Assembly (NCBI RefSeq): GCF_030718205.1
Contig: NZ_JAUZQF010000006.1
Coordinates: 186,001-250,000 of the forward strand
Source of the DNA: Nonomuraea turcica
Lineage (GTDB): Bacteria > Actinomycetota > Actinomycetes > Streptosporangiales > Streptosporangiaceae
Length of the DNA: 64,000 nucleotides
Reading direction: 5' to 3'
In this document: positions 6,737 to 15,072 of the stretch, piece after piece
How the letters are laid out: each line of letters begins with the position of its first letter
Numbering within the stretch: position 1 is the stretch's first letter
Notes under the pieces: model-generated
Database searches by the model: none
Seen by the model: the letters and a program-made list of their open reading frames with translations, nothing else
What the model was told of the DNA's origin: nothing
Program-made: the position numbers and the translations under genes

Positions 6737-9037
6737 TCATGAAGGACCGGCCTGCGACACCTCCAGCAGGGACCACAGCCCCGACGGGGTCAGCGGCACG
6801 TCGGTGATCTTGTCGGCGATCTCGGGGAGGGCGGCGGCGACCGCGTTGGCGATGGCGGCGGGCGGGCCGATCGTGCCGGCCTCGCCGACCCCCTTCATGC
6901 CGCCAGGCGTGATCGGCGAGGGCGTCTCCAGCATCACCACCTGGATGTCCGGGATTTCCCTTGTGGTCGGCAGGAGGTAGTCGATGATCGGCTGGCCGTT
7001 CTCGGTGTAGACGATCTCCTCGGTCAGCGCCTCCCCGATGCCCTGGGCCACGCCGCCGTGGATCTGGCCCTCCACCACCGCCGGGTTGACCAGCACGCCG
7101 GCGTCGTTGACCACCCAGTAGCGCTCCACCTCCACCGCCCCGGTCTCCGGGTCGACGGCCACGGCCGCCGCGTGCGCCCCGTACGCGTAGGTGTAGGCGG
7201 CCGGTTCGTAGCTGGCCCGTTCCTCCAGACCCGGCGTGACCCCCTCCGGCAGGTCCCACCCGCGCCACGCGGACGTGGCCAGGTCGCGCAGTGTCACGGC
7301 CGCCTGCGGATCGCCCTTCACGCGTACGGCTCCGTCGGCGATCTCCAGGTCCGCGGGCGCCGCCTCCAGCCGGTGCGCGGCGATGGCCACGAGCTTGTCG
7401 CGCAGCCGGTCGGCGGCCTGGGTGACCGCCGCGCCGCCGACGGTGAGCGCGCGGCTGGCGATCGATCCGATCCCCGAGTACGGCGTCGAAGCCGTGTCCC
7501 CCATGACCACCCGCACGCGTTCGATGGGCACCCCCGTCCGGTCGGCGGCCAGCTGGGCCAGCGCCGTCTCGATGCCCTGCCCGATCGGCACCACCCCGGA
7601 CGTCACGACCACGGACCCGTCCTGCTCCATGCGCAGGACCGCCGTCTCGTAGCCGCCGGCCAGGAAACCCGTGGCCTTGAGCTCCATCGACGGACCCATG
7701 CCGGTGGTCTCCACGTGGCAGGAGTACCCGATCCCCCGCCTGCGCCCGTCATCCTTCTCGGGCAGCATGGCCAAGTGGTGGAGCGTCCGCAGAGCACGGG
7801 GATAGTCGCCCGAGTCGTAGGGCACGTGGACGCGCGTCGTGTACGGCAGCTCGCCGGGCTCGATCATGTTACGCAGCCGCAGCTCGATCCGGTCGATCCC
7901 CAGCCGGCGAGCCGCCTCGTCGATCAGCCGCTCCCTGGTCAGGGTGCCCTCGGGCTGGCCGAAGCCCCGGTAGGAGCCGGTCGGCGTGGTGGTGGTGACG
8001 ACGCCGCGCACCCGCACCGCGACCCGGTCGAACCGGTACGGCCCCGGCAGCAACGTGGCCGTCACCGCGGCGGTCGAGACGCCCACGTTCGACGGGTGAG
8101 CGCCGATGTCGCCGAGCACGTCCACCTGCAGGGCCACGAACCGCCCTGCGCCATCGAGCGCCAGCCGCCCCCGGTGCACGGCGGCCCGCGCGGGGAGCGT
8201 GGCCAGCAGGCGGTCGCCGGGCGACTCCATCCAGGACACGGGGCGGCCCAGGCGGATGGCGGCCAGGCAGATGAGCACCTCGTCGGGGTAGACGTGCTCC
8301 TTGCCGCCGAACCCGCCGCCGATGTCGCCGCCGATCACGCGTACCCGGTCGTGGGTCAGCCCGAGCGCGTCCGCCAGCTGCTCGCGGGCGTGGTGCGGCG
8401 ACTGGGTGGAGGTGTGGACGGTCAGCTCGTCGCCGGCGTAGGAGGCCACCACGCCGCGCGGCTCCATCGGGTGCGGCGAGACCCGGCCCATCCGGAACGT
8501 CATCTCCACCACGTGCTCGGCCGCCTCGACGGCCGCCGCGCAGTCGGCGTCGCCGAGCGTGAAGTCGGTGAGGACGTTCGTGCCCCAGTCGGGGTAGAGC
8601 AGCGGGGCGTCGCCCTCCAGTGCCCGCTCCAGGTCTGCCACGGCAGGCAGCTCGTCGAGCTCCAGCTCGACCAGGTCGGCCGCGTCCCTGGCGGCCTCGG
8701 GCGTGCGGGCGACGACGAGGACGAGCGGCTGGCCGACGTACCTGATCGCCGCGTCCAGCACCGGGTATTCCGTGATCGGCTGGCCGGGCGCCACGCTGAC
8801 GCAGGGCAGACGCATGCCGGCGGCGTCGGCCGGGACGATGACGTCGAGCACGCCGTCGGCCGCCGTGGCCGCCTTGGTGTCACAGCTGAGCAGCCGGCCG
8901 TGGGCGATGGGGCTGCGGACGACGTACGCGTGCGCGGCGTCCGGCAGGTGGATGTTGCCGACGTACCTGCCGCGGCCGGTCAGCAGCCTGGCGTCTTCCC
9001 TGCGCGGCGTCCTGGCGCCGACATACGCGTCTCCCAT
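6737..9037 (-). CDS. Molybdenum hydroxylase large subunit (xanthine dehydrogenase/CoxL family)
   Basis: The 766-residue protein has the aldehyde oxidase/xanthine dehydrogenase a/b-hammerhead domain at the N-terminus (residues ~15-125) and the molybdopterin-binding domain after it. The catalytic glutamate motif GVGEAGTIG lies near the C-terminus. The loop that in true form-I CO dehydrogenase reads AYxCSFR is here GSYRGFGQ, so this is not a form-I CoxL. The medium (FAD) and small (2Fe-2S) subunit genes normally beside it are absent from both flanks, so it must use subunits encoded elsewhere, work alone or be a remnant. The substrate is unknown. Confidence 0.87.
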   Translation of the reverse strand: MGDAYVGARTPRREDARLLTGRGRYVGNIHLPDAAHAYVVRSPIAHGRLLSCDTKAATAADGVLDVIVPADAAGMRLPCVSVAPGQPITEYPVLDAAIRYVGQPLVLVVARTPEAARDAADLVELELDELPAVADLERALEGDAPLLYPDWGTNVLTDFTLGDADCAAAVEAAEHVVEMTFRMGRVSPHPMEPRGVVASYAGDELTVHTSTQSPHHAREQLADALGLTHDRVRVIGGDIGGGFGGKEHVYPDEVLICLAAIRLGRPVSWMESPGDRLLATLPARAAVHRGRLALDGAGRFVALQVDVLGDIGAHPSNVGVSTAAVTATLLPGPYRFDRVAVRVRGVVTTTTPTGSYRGFGQPEGTLTRERLIDEAARRLGIDRIELRLRNMIEPGELPYTTRVHVPYDSGDYPRALRTLHHLAMLPEKDDGRRRGIGYSCHVETTGMGPSMELKATGFLAGGYETAVLRMEQDGSVVVTSGVVPIGQGIETALAQLAADRTGVPIERVRVVMGDTASTPYSGIGSIASRALTVGGAAVTQAADRLRDKLVAIAAHRLEAAPADLEIADGAVRVKGDPQAAVTLRDLATSAWRGWDLPEGVTPGLEERASYEPAAYTYAYGAHAAAVAVDPETGAVEVERYWVVNDAGVLVNPAVVEGQIHGGVAQGIGEALTEEIVYTENGQPIIDYLLPTTREIPDIQVVMLETPSPITPGGMKGVGEAGTIGPPAAIANAVAAALPEIADKITDVPLTPSGLWSLLEVSQAGPS

Positions 9038-9079
9038 GGTCCCGATTGTGAGCGCCGCTCGCCGGGCGGTCCATACGGA

Positions 9080-9451
9080 TCACACGGTGCGGGTGATCGA
9101 GTCGACCCGGCGGATGCGCCCGTCGGGGGCGTACCGGGCGAACAGGTAGATCTCCATCGTGATCGTCTTGCCTTGGCGCATGACCGCGTCCATCGTGTAG
9201 CGCGCCGCGGCCACGTCCTCGCCCACGAGGCTTTCGTGCACCTCGATCCGCAGGCTTGCCGCGTTCTTGCGGGCCGGCTTCACGTGATCGATCAGGCGTT
9301 GGCGGTCGAGGAGGATGCCGTCGTTCCAGTACTCGATCTCGGGCACGTAGTAGCGGTCGATGATGGCGGCGGCGTCCTCGTTCCCCAAGCCCAGTTCGTG
9401 CGGCATCTCGGTGAGGAAGGCATGGAAACGCTCCGCCAGGTCGATGGGCAT
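9080..9451 (-). CDS. NTF2-like/SnoaL-type polyketide-cyclase-fold protein
   Basis: A 123-residue cone-fold protein of the NTF2/SnoaL type, recognised by its length and pattern (YYVPEIEYWNDG, VGEDVAAARYTMDA, MEIYLFARYAPDGRIRRVDS). Members are small isomerases, cyclases or binding proteins, and nothing fixes the activity here. The ATG at 9451 has AAAGGGA five bases upstream. An earlier ATG at 9466 overlaps the stop of the multicopper oxidase gene as ATGA. Either start gives translational coupling to that gene. Confidence 0.7.
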   Translation of the reverse strand: MPIDLAERFHAFLTEMPHELGLGNEDAAAIIDRYYVPEIEYWNDGILLDRQRLIDHVKPARKNAASLRIEVHESLVGEDVAAARYTMDAVMRQGKTITMEIYLFARYAPDGRIRRVDSITRTV

Positions 9452-9462
9452 GCCGATCCCTT

Positions 9463-10923
9463 TCATACGACTTCGAAACTCGCCATCATCGCCATGTCCT
9501 CGTGCTCGAGGTTGTGGCAGTGCAGCACGTAGCGGCCCCGGTAGCCGGTGAACCTGGTGACGATCTCGACGGTTTGCGCGTCACGCAGCTCGACGGTGTC
9601 TTTCCACTCCGGCGGCCCGCCCGGCCGCTCGCCGTTGACCGACACCACCTGGAAGTGGTCGAGGTGCAGGTGCACCGGGTGCGCCACGTCGCTGGTCAGC
9701 CGCCAGATCTCGACGTCGCCGAGCTTGGGCCTGGCCTCCATGCGCTTCGGGTCGAACGGCCGGCCGTTGATCAGCCAGCCGGTGCCGCCGTGCATGCTGC
9801 CGCTGCTGAACTCGAAGTCGCGCGTCACCGTGGCCTTGCCCGGGTCGAGCGCCTCCACGGTGGACAGCCGCGGCGGCACGGCCGAGTCGTCGGCCTCGTC
9901 GCGGTCCACCGCGAACCGCATCACCCGCGCCTGCGCGCCCTCCCCCGCCAGGTTCCGCAGCTCGACGTACTGGCCGAGCTTGTAGGCGGAGAAGTCGACG
10001 ACCACGTCCGCACGCTCTCCCGGGGACAGTCGGAGCTGCCGCACCGTACGCGGGGCGCTGAGCAGGCCGCCGTCACTGCCGATCTGGATCATCTGGCCGC
10101 CGGTGGCCAGCTCGTACGCCCGCGCGTTGGACCCGTTGCACAACCGCAGCCGGTAACGAGCCCTGGCCACGCGCAGCTCCGGCCACGGCGCCCCGTTCAC
10201 CAGGATCACGTCGCCGAGCACGCCGCCCATGTACCCCTCCTGAACCCCCGGCCGGTCGCCCAGCGCCGGGTAGAGCAGGGTGCCGTCGGCGGCGAACGAC
10301 CGGTCACTGATCAGCAGCGGCAGGTCGCGTTCCCCGGCGGGCAGCGGCAGCGCCTCCTCTTCGGCGTCGCGTACCAGGAACATGCCGGCCAGCCCGCGCC
10401 AGACCTGCGGCCCGGTGTAGTCCATGCGGTGATCGTGGTACCAGAGCGTGGCCGCCCGCTGTTCCAGCGGGAACACGTACTCGCGCGCGCCCCCGGGCGC
10501 CACCAGGTCCGTCGGGAAGCCGTCGGACTCGGGCGGCGTGTGGCCGCCGTGCAGGTGCAGGACGGTCGGCGCGCCGAGCTGGTTGATCAGCTTCACGACG
10601 GTCTTGCGACCGCTGCGTGCCTCGATGGTCGGCCCAGGAAACTTCCCGCCATATCCCCATATCTGGGTACGCAGGCCGGGCAGCACCTCCACGTCGGCCG
10701 CCTGCTCGGTCAGCTCGTAGAAGTCGGCCCCGCCGGCGCTGCGCACGGGCTTGGCGACCTCAGGGACCGGCAGCGGCACCGCGTACGACTTGGGCAGCGG
10801 CGCCGCGCTGGCCAGCAGCTGCGGCTGCGGGGTGCCGGCGAGCAGTGAGCAGCCCGGCACGGCGGCCACCGCCACCGCGCCGAGACCGAGCAGGCGCAAC
10901 GCGTCACGTCTGGTCGGGTTCAT
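9463..10923 (-). CDS. Multicopper oxidase, exported lipoprotein-like
   Basis: A 486-residue protein with a twin-arginine motif (TRRDALRLLGLG) followed by a lipobox-like AVPGC, so it is probably exported folded and lipid-anchored. All four copper motifs are visible: HLHGGH, WYHDH, HPVHLHLDHF and HCHNLEHEDMAMM, the last holding the type-1 Cys, His and axial Met. This fits a three-domain CueO/CotA/laccase-like oxidase acting on metal ions or phenols. The start overlaps the stop of the preceding 4-TM gene as ATGA. The frame is open further upstream, but that part is the shadow of the preceding gene. Confidence 0.9.
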   Translation of the reverse strand: MNPTRRDALRLLGLGAVAVAAVPGCSLLAGTPQPQLLASAAPLPKSYAVPLPVPEVAKPVRSAGGADFYELTEQAADVEVLPGLRTQIWGYGGKFPGPTIEARSGRKTVVKLINQLGAPTVLHLHGGHTPPESDGFPTDLVAPGGAREYVFPLEQRAATLWYHDHRMDYTGPQVWRGLAGMFLVRDAEEEALPLPAGERDLPLLISDRSFAADGTLLYPALGDRPGVQEGYMGGVLGDVILVNGAPWPELRVARARYRLRLCNGSNARAYELATGGQMIQIGSDGGLLSAPRTVRQLRLSPGERADVVVDFSAYKLGQYVELRNLAGEGAQARVMRFAVDRDEADDSAVPPRLSTVEALDPGKATVTRDFEFSSGSMHGGTGWLINGRPFDPKRMEARPKLGDVEIWRLTSDVAHPVHLHLDHFQVVSVNGERPGGPPEWKDTVELRDAQTVEIVTRFTGYRGRYVLHCHNLEHEDMAMMASFEVV

Positions 10924-11312
10924 GCCGGACCGGGCCTGGCGAGCACCCTGTTGAGCTGCATGACGCCGCCGCCGAACAGCAGCACGCCGAGCGGCAGGTG
11001 GAGGGTCTTGATCCCCAGCTCGCCCAGGATCGCCGCCACGATCGTGAACACCAGGAGCAATGCGGCCGTGACGATGAACCTCGCGGGCCCGCCGCCCGGC
11101 CGCCACACCAGGATCGCCATGACCAGGTGCAGGAGGCCGATGACGACGAGGGCGATCCCGGAGGTCATGTGCAGGGCCCGGCCACCGGGAGACGACAGCA
11201 ACATTCCGGCCGTCACCGCCTGGAACAGCAGCGCGGCGACGTGCAGGACCACGGCGGCGCGCAGCGCCTGCATGGTCCAGGAAGGGGCGGCGACGTGCTG
11301 GTGTACGGTCAT
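10920..11312 (-). CDS. Four-helix membrane protein upstream of the multicopper oxidase
   Basis: A 130-residue protein with four hydrophobic segments (AVVLHVAALLFQAVTAGMLL; MTSGIALVVIGLLHLVMAIL; FIVTAALLLVFTIVAAIL; LPLGVLLFGGGVMQL) and histidines at helix ends. The ATG at 11312 is preceded by AGGAG. The stop overlaps the oxidase start by four bases, so the two are co-translated, and it may tether or supply electrons to the oxidase. It resembles small DUF-type membrane proteins of actinomycetes; I cannot name the family with certainty. Confidence 0.7.
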   Translation of the reverse strand: MTVHQHVAAPSWTMQALRAAVVLHVAALLFQAVTAGMLLSSPGGRALHMTSGIALVVIGLLHLVMAILVWRPGGGPARFIVTAALLLVFTIVAAILGELGIKTLHLPLGVLLFGGGVMQLNRVLARPGPA

Positions 11313-11436
11313 GATCGTTCTCCTGTGGATGATCGGATCGTGTCCATATCCGCACATGGTGGTATTCCGGCCGGTCAGCGGTCGTCGTGCGAGGGGATGC
11401 TTCTGCCCGTACGACCTCCGGATCACGATCTACGGG

Positions 11437-11456
11437 ACTACTTCGCCGGGAGTAGT
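11437..11456. promoter_or_regulatory. Candidate operator between the oxidase cluster and the two-component pair
   Basis: The arms ACTACT (11437-11442) and AGTAGT (11451-11456) are separated by 8 bases (TCGCCGGG). It lies in the divergent region between the 4-TM/oxidase genes and the sensor kinase, where a NarL-type response regulator could bind. The link to the regulator is inferred. Confidence 0.4.
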
Positions 11457-11513
11457 GACGGAATACGCCTTCCAAGGGAGGATCATCGCGGGGAAAGACC
11501 CTAATCTGCAGAG

Positions 11514-12713
11514 ATGAGCTATCTGGACCGGTGGCCGCCGCTCGTCAAGGACGGCCTGCTCGCCGTGGTGGTGGCCGCCGCGCTGTCGGTCACCGTGGCA
11601 GACACGCCGGGCGTGGGAGCGCTCGACTTCGCCGCCGTCATCACCGGGTCGCTCTCCCTCGTCGCCTGGCGCCGCGCGCCCCTGGTGCCTCTGGTCGTCA
11701 GCACGGCCTGCATGCTCGTCTTCGCGGCGCACGCCCAGCCTGGTCCACCGTCCGCCTTTCCCGTGCTGATATCGGTGTTCGCCGCGGTCAGGGCCGGCCA
11801 CCGGTTGCCCGCGACGCTGGCGAGCGTGGTGTTCCTGACCGGCAGCCTGGCGGTGAACCTCCCCAATGCTGACTGGTCCGGGCAGAATCTCCAGACCACC
11901 ACACTGCTCGTAGGCTGGTTCCTCACGGCCGGCGTGACGGCGACGGTGAACCGGCACCGGCAGGCGTACCTTGAACAGGCCGAACAGCGCGCTGTCGAGG
12001 CCGAGCGCACCCGCGAGGAGATGGCCAGGCGCCGCGCCGGCGAGGAGCGGCTGCGCATCGCCAGGGAGCTGCACGACTCGCTCACCCACAGCATCTCGAT
12101 CATCAAGGTCCAGGCCGGGGTGGCCGTCCACCTGGCACGCAAGCGCGGCGAGGACGTGCCCGCGGCGCTGCTGGCTATCCAGGAGGCCAGCAGCGACGCC
12201 ATGCGGGAACTACGCGCCACGCTGGAGGTGCTGCGCGACTCCAGCGGCTCCGCCGACGCCGAGGTGCACTCCAGCGGGCTCGATCGGCTCGATGATCTGG
12301 TGGAGCGAGCCCGTTCGACAGGCCTGGCAGCCACGGTGACGATCGCCGGCGCACGCCGCGAGCTGCCTGCCGAGGTGGACCGGGCCGCGTACCGGATCAT
12401 TCAGGAGGCCCTCACCAACGTCTCCAGGCACGCGGGCGGAGCCACGGCGGCGGTCCGCGTGGACTACGCGGGCGAGGAGCTGATCGTGCAGGTGGACGAC
12501 GACGGGACGGCCACCAGGGACGCGCCGCCCGTGCCCGGCGTGGGCCTGCTCGGCATGCGTGAGCGCGTCACGGCCCTCGGCGGCCGGCTGCGTGCCGAGC
12601 CACGCCCCGAAGGGGGCTTCACTGTACGCGCCGAGCTTCCTCTCAAGGAGCCGTTGCCGTTGAAGGAAACGTCGCGGTCGCAAGAGACGTCGCCGTTGGA
12701 AGGGACATCGTGA
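11514..12713 (+). CDS. NarL-type two-component sensor histidine kinase
   Basis: 399 residues. The first ~140 form about four membrane helices. A linker helix follows, then a HisKA_3 dimerisation domain with the phospho-accepting His187 in ELHDSLTHSIS, then a HATPase domain with N-box (IIQEALTNVSRHA) and G-box (GVGLLGMRERV). The C-terminus carries an odd Lys/Glu/Thr/Ser-rich tail (KEPLPLKETSRSQETSPLEG). It overlaps the response-regulator start by four bases (GTGA), so they are one translational unit. It probably senses an envelope or small-molecule signal, possibly controlling the divergent oxidase cluster. Confidence 0.9.
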   Translation: MSYLDRWPPLVKDGLLAVVVAAALSVTVADTPGVGALDFAAVITGSLSLVAWRRAPLVPLVVSTACMLVFAAHAQPGPPSAFPVLISVFAAVRAGHRLPATLASVVFLTGSLAVNLPNADWSGQNLQTTTLLVGWFLTAGVTATVNRHRQAYLEQAEQRAVEAERTREEMARRRAGEERLRIARELHDSLTHSISIIKVQAGVAVHLARKRGEDVPAALLAIQEASSDAMRELRATLEVLRDSSGSADAEVHSSGLDRLDDLVERARSTGLAATVTIAGARRELPAEVDRAAYRIIQEALTNVSRHAGGATAAVRVDYAGEELIVQVDDDGTATRDAPPVPGVGLLGMRERVTALGGRLRAEPRPEGGFTVRAELPLKEPLPLKETSRSQETSPLEGTS

Positions 12714-13387
12714 TCCGCGTCCTCATCGTGGACGACCAGGCGCTCATCCGCGGCAGCTTCCGCGCCCTGCTGGAGTCCGAGGACGACATCGAGGTGGTGG
12801 CCGAGGCCCCGAACGGTGAGCAGGCCATCGCGCTCGCCCTGGAGCACCTGCCCGACGTGGCCCTCCTCGACATCCAGATGCCGGTGATGGACGGCATCGA
12901 GGCGACCCGGCGGATCGCCGCCGACGAGCGGCTGAGCGGCGTCCACGTGGTGATCCTCACCAACTTCGGTCTCGACGAGTACGTCTTCAACGCGCTGCGC
13001 GCCGGGGCCTGCGGCTTCCTGGTCAAGGACACCGAGCCCGCCGACCTGCTGCAAGGGGTCCGGGTCGCGGCCCGCGGCGACGCGCTGCTCTCCCCCACGA
13101 TCACCCGCCGCCTGATCGGCGAATACGTCGCCCGCCGCCCCGAGCCCGCGCCCGAGGGCCTGGACGTGCTCACCAACCGCGAGCGCGAGGTCACCGCACT
13201 GGTGGCCCGCGGCCTGTCCAACGATGAGATCGCTGCCCACATGGTGATCAGCCCGACCACCGCGAAGACGCATGTCAGCAGGGCGATGACCAAGCTGCGG
13301 GCGCGCGATCGGGCACAACTCGTCGTGTTCGCCTATGAATCCGGGCTTGTCACCCCGAGGCGTGGTGGAATAGATCGGGATCACTAG
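12710..13387 (+). CDS. NarL/LuxR-type response regulator
   Basis: 225 residues: a receiver domain with the acidic pair in VDDQ, the phospho-acceptor Asp54 (LLDIQMP), the switch Thr in VILTNF and Lys in LVKD, then a LuxR helix-turn-helix at about 155-215 (LTNREREVTALVARGLSNDE). The start is GTG and overlaps the kinase stop. It is the partner of the kinase just upstream. Confidence 0.93.
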   Translation: MIRVLIVDDQALIRGSFRALLESEDDIEVVAEAPNGEQAIALALEHLPDVALLDIQMPVMDGIEATRRIAADERLSGVHVVILTNFGLDEYVFNALRAGACGFLVKDTEPADLLQGVRVAARGDALLSPTITRRLIGEYVARRPEPAPEGLDVLTNREREVTALVARGLSNDEIAAHMVISPTTAKTHVSRAMTKLRARDRAQLVVFAYESGLVTPRRGGIDRDH

Positions 13388-13400
13388 GAGGGGGCGCGTC

Positions 13401-14000
13401 GTGGGCATCGTTTCGCGGGGCTTCAGCGGAAGGCGCAGAGAGGGCGGCGACCGGCTGCCGCCCGGCCAATACCTGGTCGAGGACTTCCCGGTGTTGTCGG
13501 CCGGGCCGACGCCGCGGGTCCCGCTCGACCGGTGGGAGTTCGCCATCGACACCGAGGCCGAGCAGACTCACCGCTGGTCGTGGCAGGACTTCATGGCCCT
13601 GCCCATGCAGACGCCGACGGTCGACATCCACTGCGTCACCAAGTGGACCAAACTCGGCACCAGCTGGGAGGGCGTCTCCCTCGACGTGTTCTTCGAGGAC
13701 GTCGAGACCACCGCCGAATACGCGCTGGTCCACTCCTACGGCGGCTACACCACCAACCTGCCCCTCGAAGACCTGCTCGACGGCAAGGCGTGGATCGTGC
13801 ACCGCTTCGACGGCGAGGAGCTGGCGCCACAGCACGGCGGCCCGGCCCGGCTGATCGTGCCGCACCTGTACTTCTGGAAGTCCGCCAAGTGGGTACGCGG
13901 CATCCGGCTGCTCAACGAGGACTGGCCCGGCTTCTGGGAGACCGCCGGCTACCACAACTATGGCGACCCGTGGCGCGAGCAGCGCTACGAGGGCGACTAG
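13401..14000 (+). CDS. Sulfite-oxidase-like molybdopterin oxidoreductase (YuiH-type)
   Basis: The 199-residue protein is a stand-alone oxidoreductase molybdopterin-binding domain. The molybdenum-ligand cysteine is Cys78 in DIHCVTKWT, and the typical SYGGYTTNLP and RLIVPHLYFWKSAKWV segments are present. There is no Tat signal, so it is cytosolic, unlike MsrP/YedY. The GTG start follows AGGAGGG by a few bases. The next gene starts right after the stop and encodes a flavin reductase that could supply electrons. The substrate is unknown. Confidence 0.88.
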   Translation: MGIVSRGFSGRRREGGDRLPPGQYLVEDFPVLSAGPTPRVPLDRWEFAIDTEAEQTHRWSWQDFMALPMQTPTVDIHCVTKWTKLGTSWEGVSLDVFFEDVETTAEYALVHSYGGYTTNLPLEDLLDGKAWIVHRFDGEELAPQHGGPARLIVPHLYFWKSAKWVRGIRLLNEDWPGFWETAGYHNYGDPWREQRYEGD

Positions 14001-14729
14001 GTGCGCCGGCGCCTGGCCTGGCAGGCCGCCCGCCTGCACGAGGTCCGCGACGAGACCGCCACCGCCCGCTCACTGGTGTTCGACGTGCCCGGCTGGCCGG
14101 GACACGTGGCGGGGCAGCACGTGGACGTGCGGCTGACGGCCGAGGACGGCTACACCACGCAACGCAGCTATTCGCTGGCCGCCCCCGCCGACGGCGACCG
14201 CATCGAGCTGACCGTGGAAGCCGTGCCCGACGGCGAGGTCTCGCCCTACCTGACCGAGGTGATCGAGCCCGGCGACCAGGTCGAGATCCGCGGCCCGGTG
14301 GGCGGCTGGTTCGTCTGGCGGCCCGAGAACGAGGCTCCGGTGATGCTGGTCGGCGGCGGGTCCGGGGTCGTCCCATTGATGGCGATGATCCGGGCGCGCC
14401 GGCAGGCTGGCAGCCGCGTGCCGTTCCGCCTCCTCTACTCGCTCCGCGACCAGGACCGCCGCTACTACGCCGCCGAGCTGCGCCGGCCAGAGCCCGGCCT
14501 GGACATCACCTACGTCTACACCAGGGCCGCCCCGCCCGGCGTGGCCCGTCCGGCCGGGCGGATCACGCTGGCCGACCTGGCCGAGGGCGGCTGGCCGGCC
14601 GACTTCGCGCCGGACTGCTACGTGTGCGGATCGACCGGCTTCGTGGAAGCGGCCGCCGACCTGCTGCTGACGCTCGGGCACGCGCCTGAGCGGATCAGAA
14701 CCGAACGATTCGGCCCGACCGGAGACTGA
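14001..14729 (+). CDS. Ferredoxin-reductase-type FAD/NAD(P)H oxidoreductase
   Basis: 242 residues: an FAD-binding barrel with the RxYS motif (QRSYSLA, residues ~54-60), then an NAD(P)-binding domain starting at MLVGGGSGVVP and ending in CYVCGSTGFVEAA. There is no 2Fe-2S domain. The start GTG abuts the stop of the molybdoenzyme, so the two are co-translated and probably form an electron-transfer pair. Confidence 0.9.
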   Translation: MRRRLAWQAARLHEVRDETATARSLVFDVPGWPGHVAGQHVDVRLTAEDGYTTQRSYSLAAPADGDRIELTVEAVPDGEVSPYLTEVIEPGDQVEIRGPVGGWFVWRPENEAPVMLVGGGSGVVPLMAMIRARRQAGSRVPFRLLYSLRDQDRRYYAAELRRPEPGLDITYVYTRAAPPGVARPAGRITLADLAEGGWPADFAPDCYVCGSTGFVEAAADLLLTLGHAPERIRTERFGPTGD

Positions 14730-14730
14730 C

Positions 14731-14991
14731 ATGACTCACTTGGATGGCAATGCCCTGGGCGGGCCGCTCGGCGAGATCTTCGCCGTGGACGTCACCACCG
14801 CCACCGGCCGCTGCGCGAGTTGCGGACTGACGGGTCCCCTCGCCGCGCTCCACGTGTACGGCCCCGAGCCCGGCCTGGTCGCCCGCTGCCCGGGCTGCGA
14901 GGAGGTGGTGCTGAGGCTGGTACGCGGCCCCGGCACGGCGTGGCTGGACCTGCGCGGCGCCGTGTCACTCCGCATGACCGTGCCTGACTGA
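14731..14991 (+). CDS. Small zinc-ribbon protein (DUF6510-like)
   Basis: 86 residues with two CxxC pairs (CASCGLTGPL and CPGCEEVV), the pattern of a zinc ribbon. It starts one base after the reductase stop and is the third member of the molybdoenzyme operon. The DUF6510 name is from memory of similar actinobacterial proteins in the same position. The function is unknown; a structural or chaperone role for the molybdoenzyme pair is possible. Confidence 0.75.
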   Translation: MTHLDGNALGGPLGEIFAVDVTTATGRCASCGLTGPLAALHVYGPEPGLVARCPGCEEVVLRLVRGPGTAWLDLRGAVSLRMTVPD

Positions 14992-15006
14992 GTACACTCA
15001 GGCACG
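14979..15006. terminator. 9-bp hairpin over the end of the zinc-ribbon gene
   Basis: CGTGCCTGA (14979-14987) pairs with TCAGGCACG (14998-15006) around a 10-base loop containing the stop codon. It is followed by TTCC rather than a T-run. It is probably the end signal of the molybdoenzyme operon. Confidence 0.45.
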
Positions 15007-15072
15007 TTCCACGGCCGAGATCAGTTACGGCGAGGCTCTTGGCCAGGGGCGGCGGCCCTTCGGCCCTGTCCC

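Noticed and set aside
6737..9037. Carbon-monoxide dehydrogenase (CoxL) identity
   Set aside because: The form-I active-site motif is absent and no coxM or coxS lies nearby; only the wider family can be claimed.
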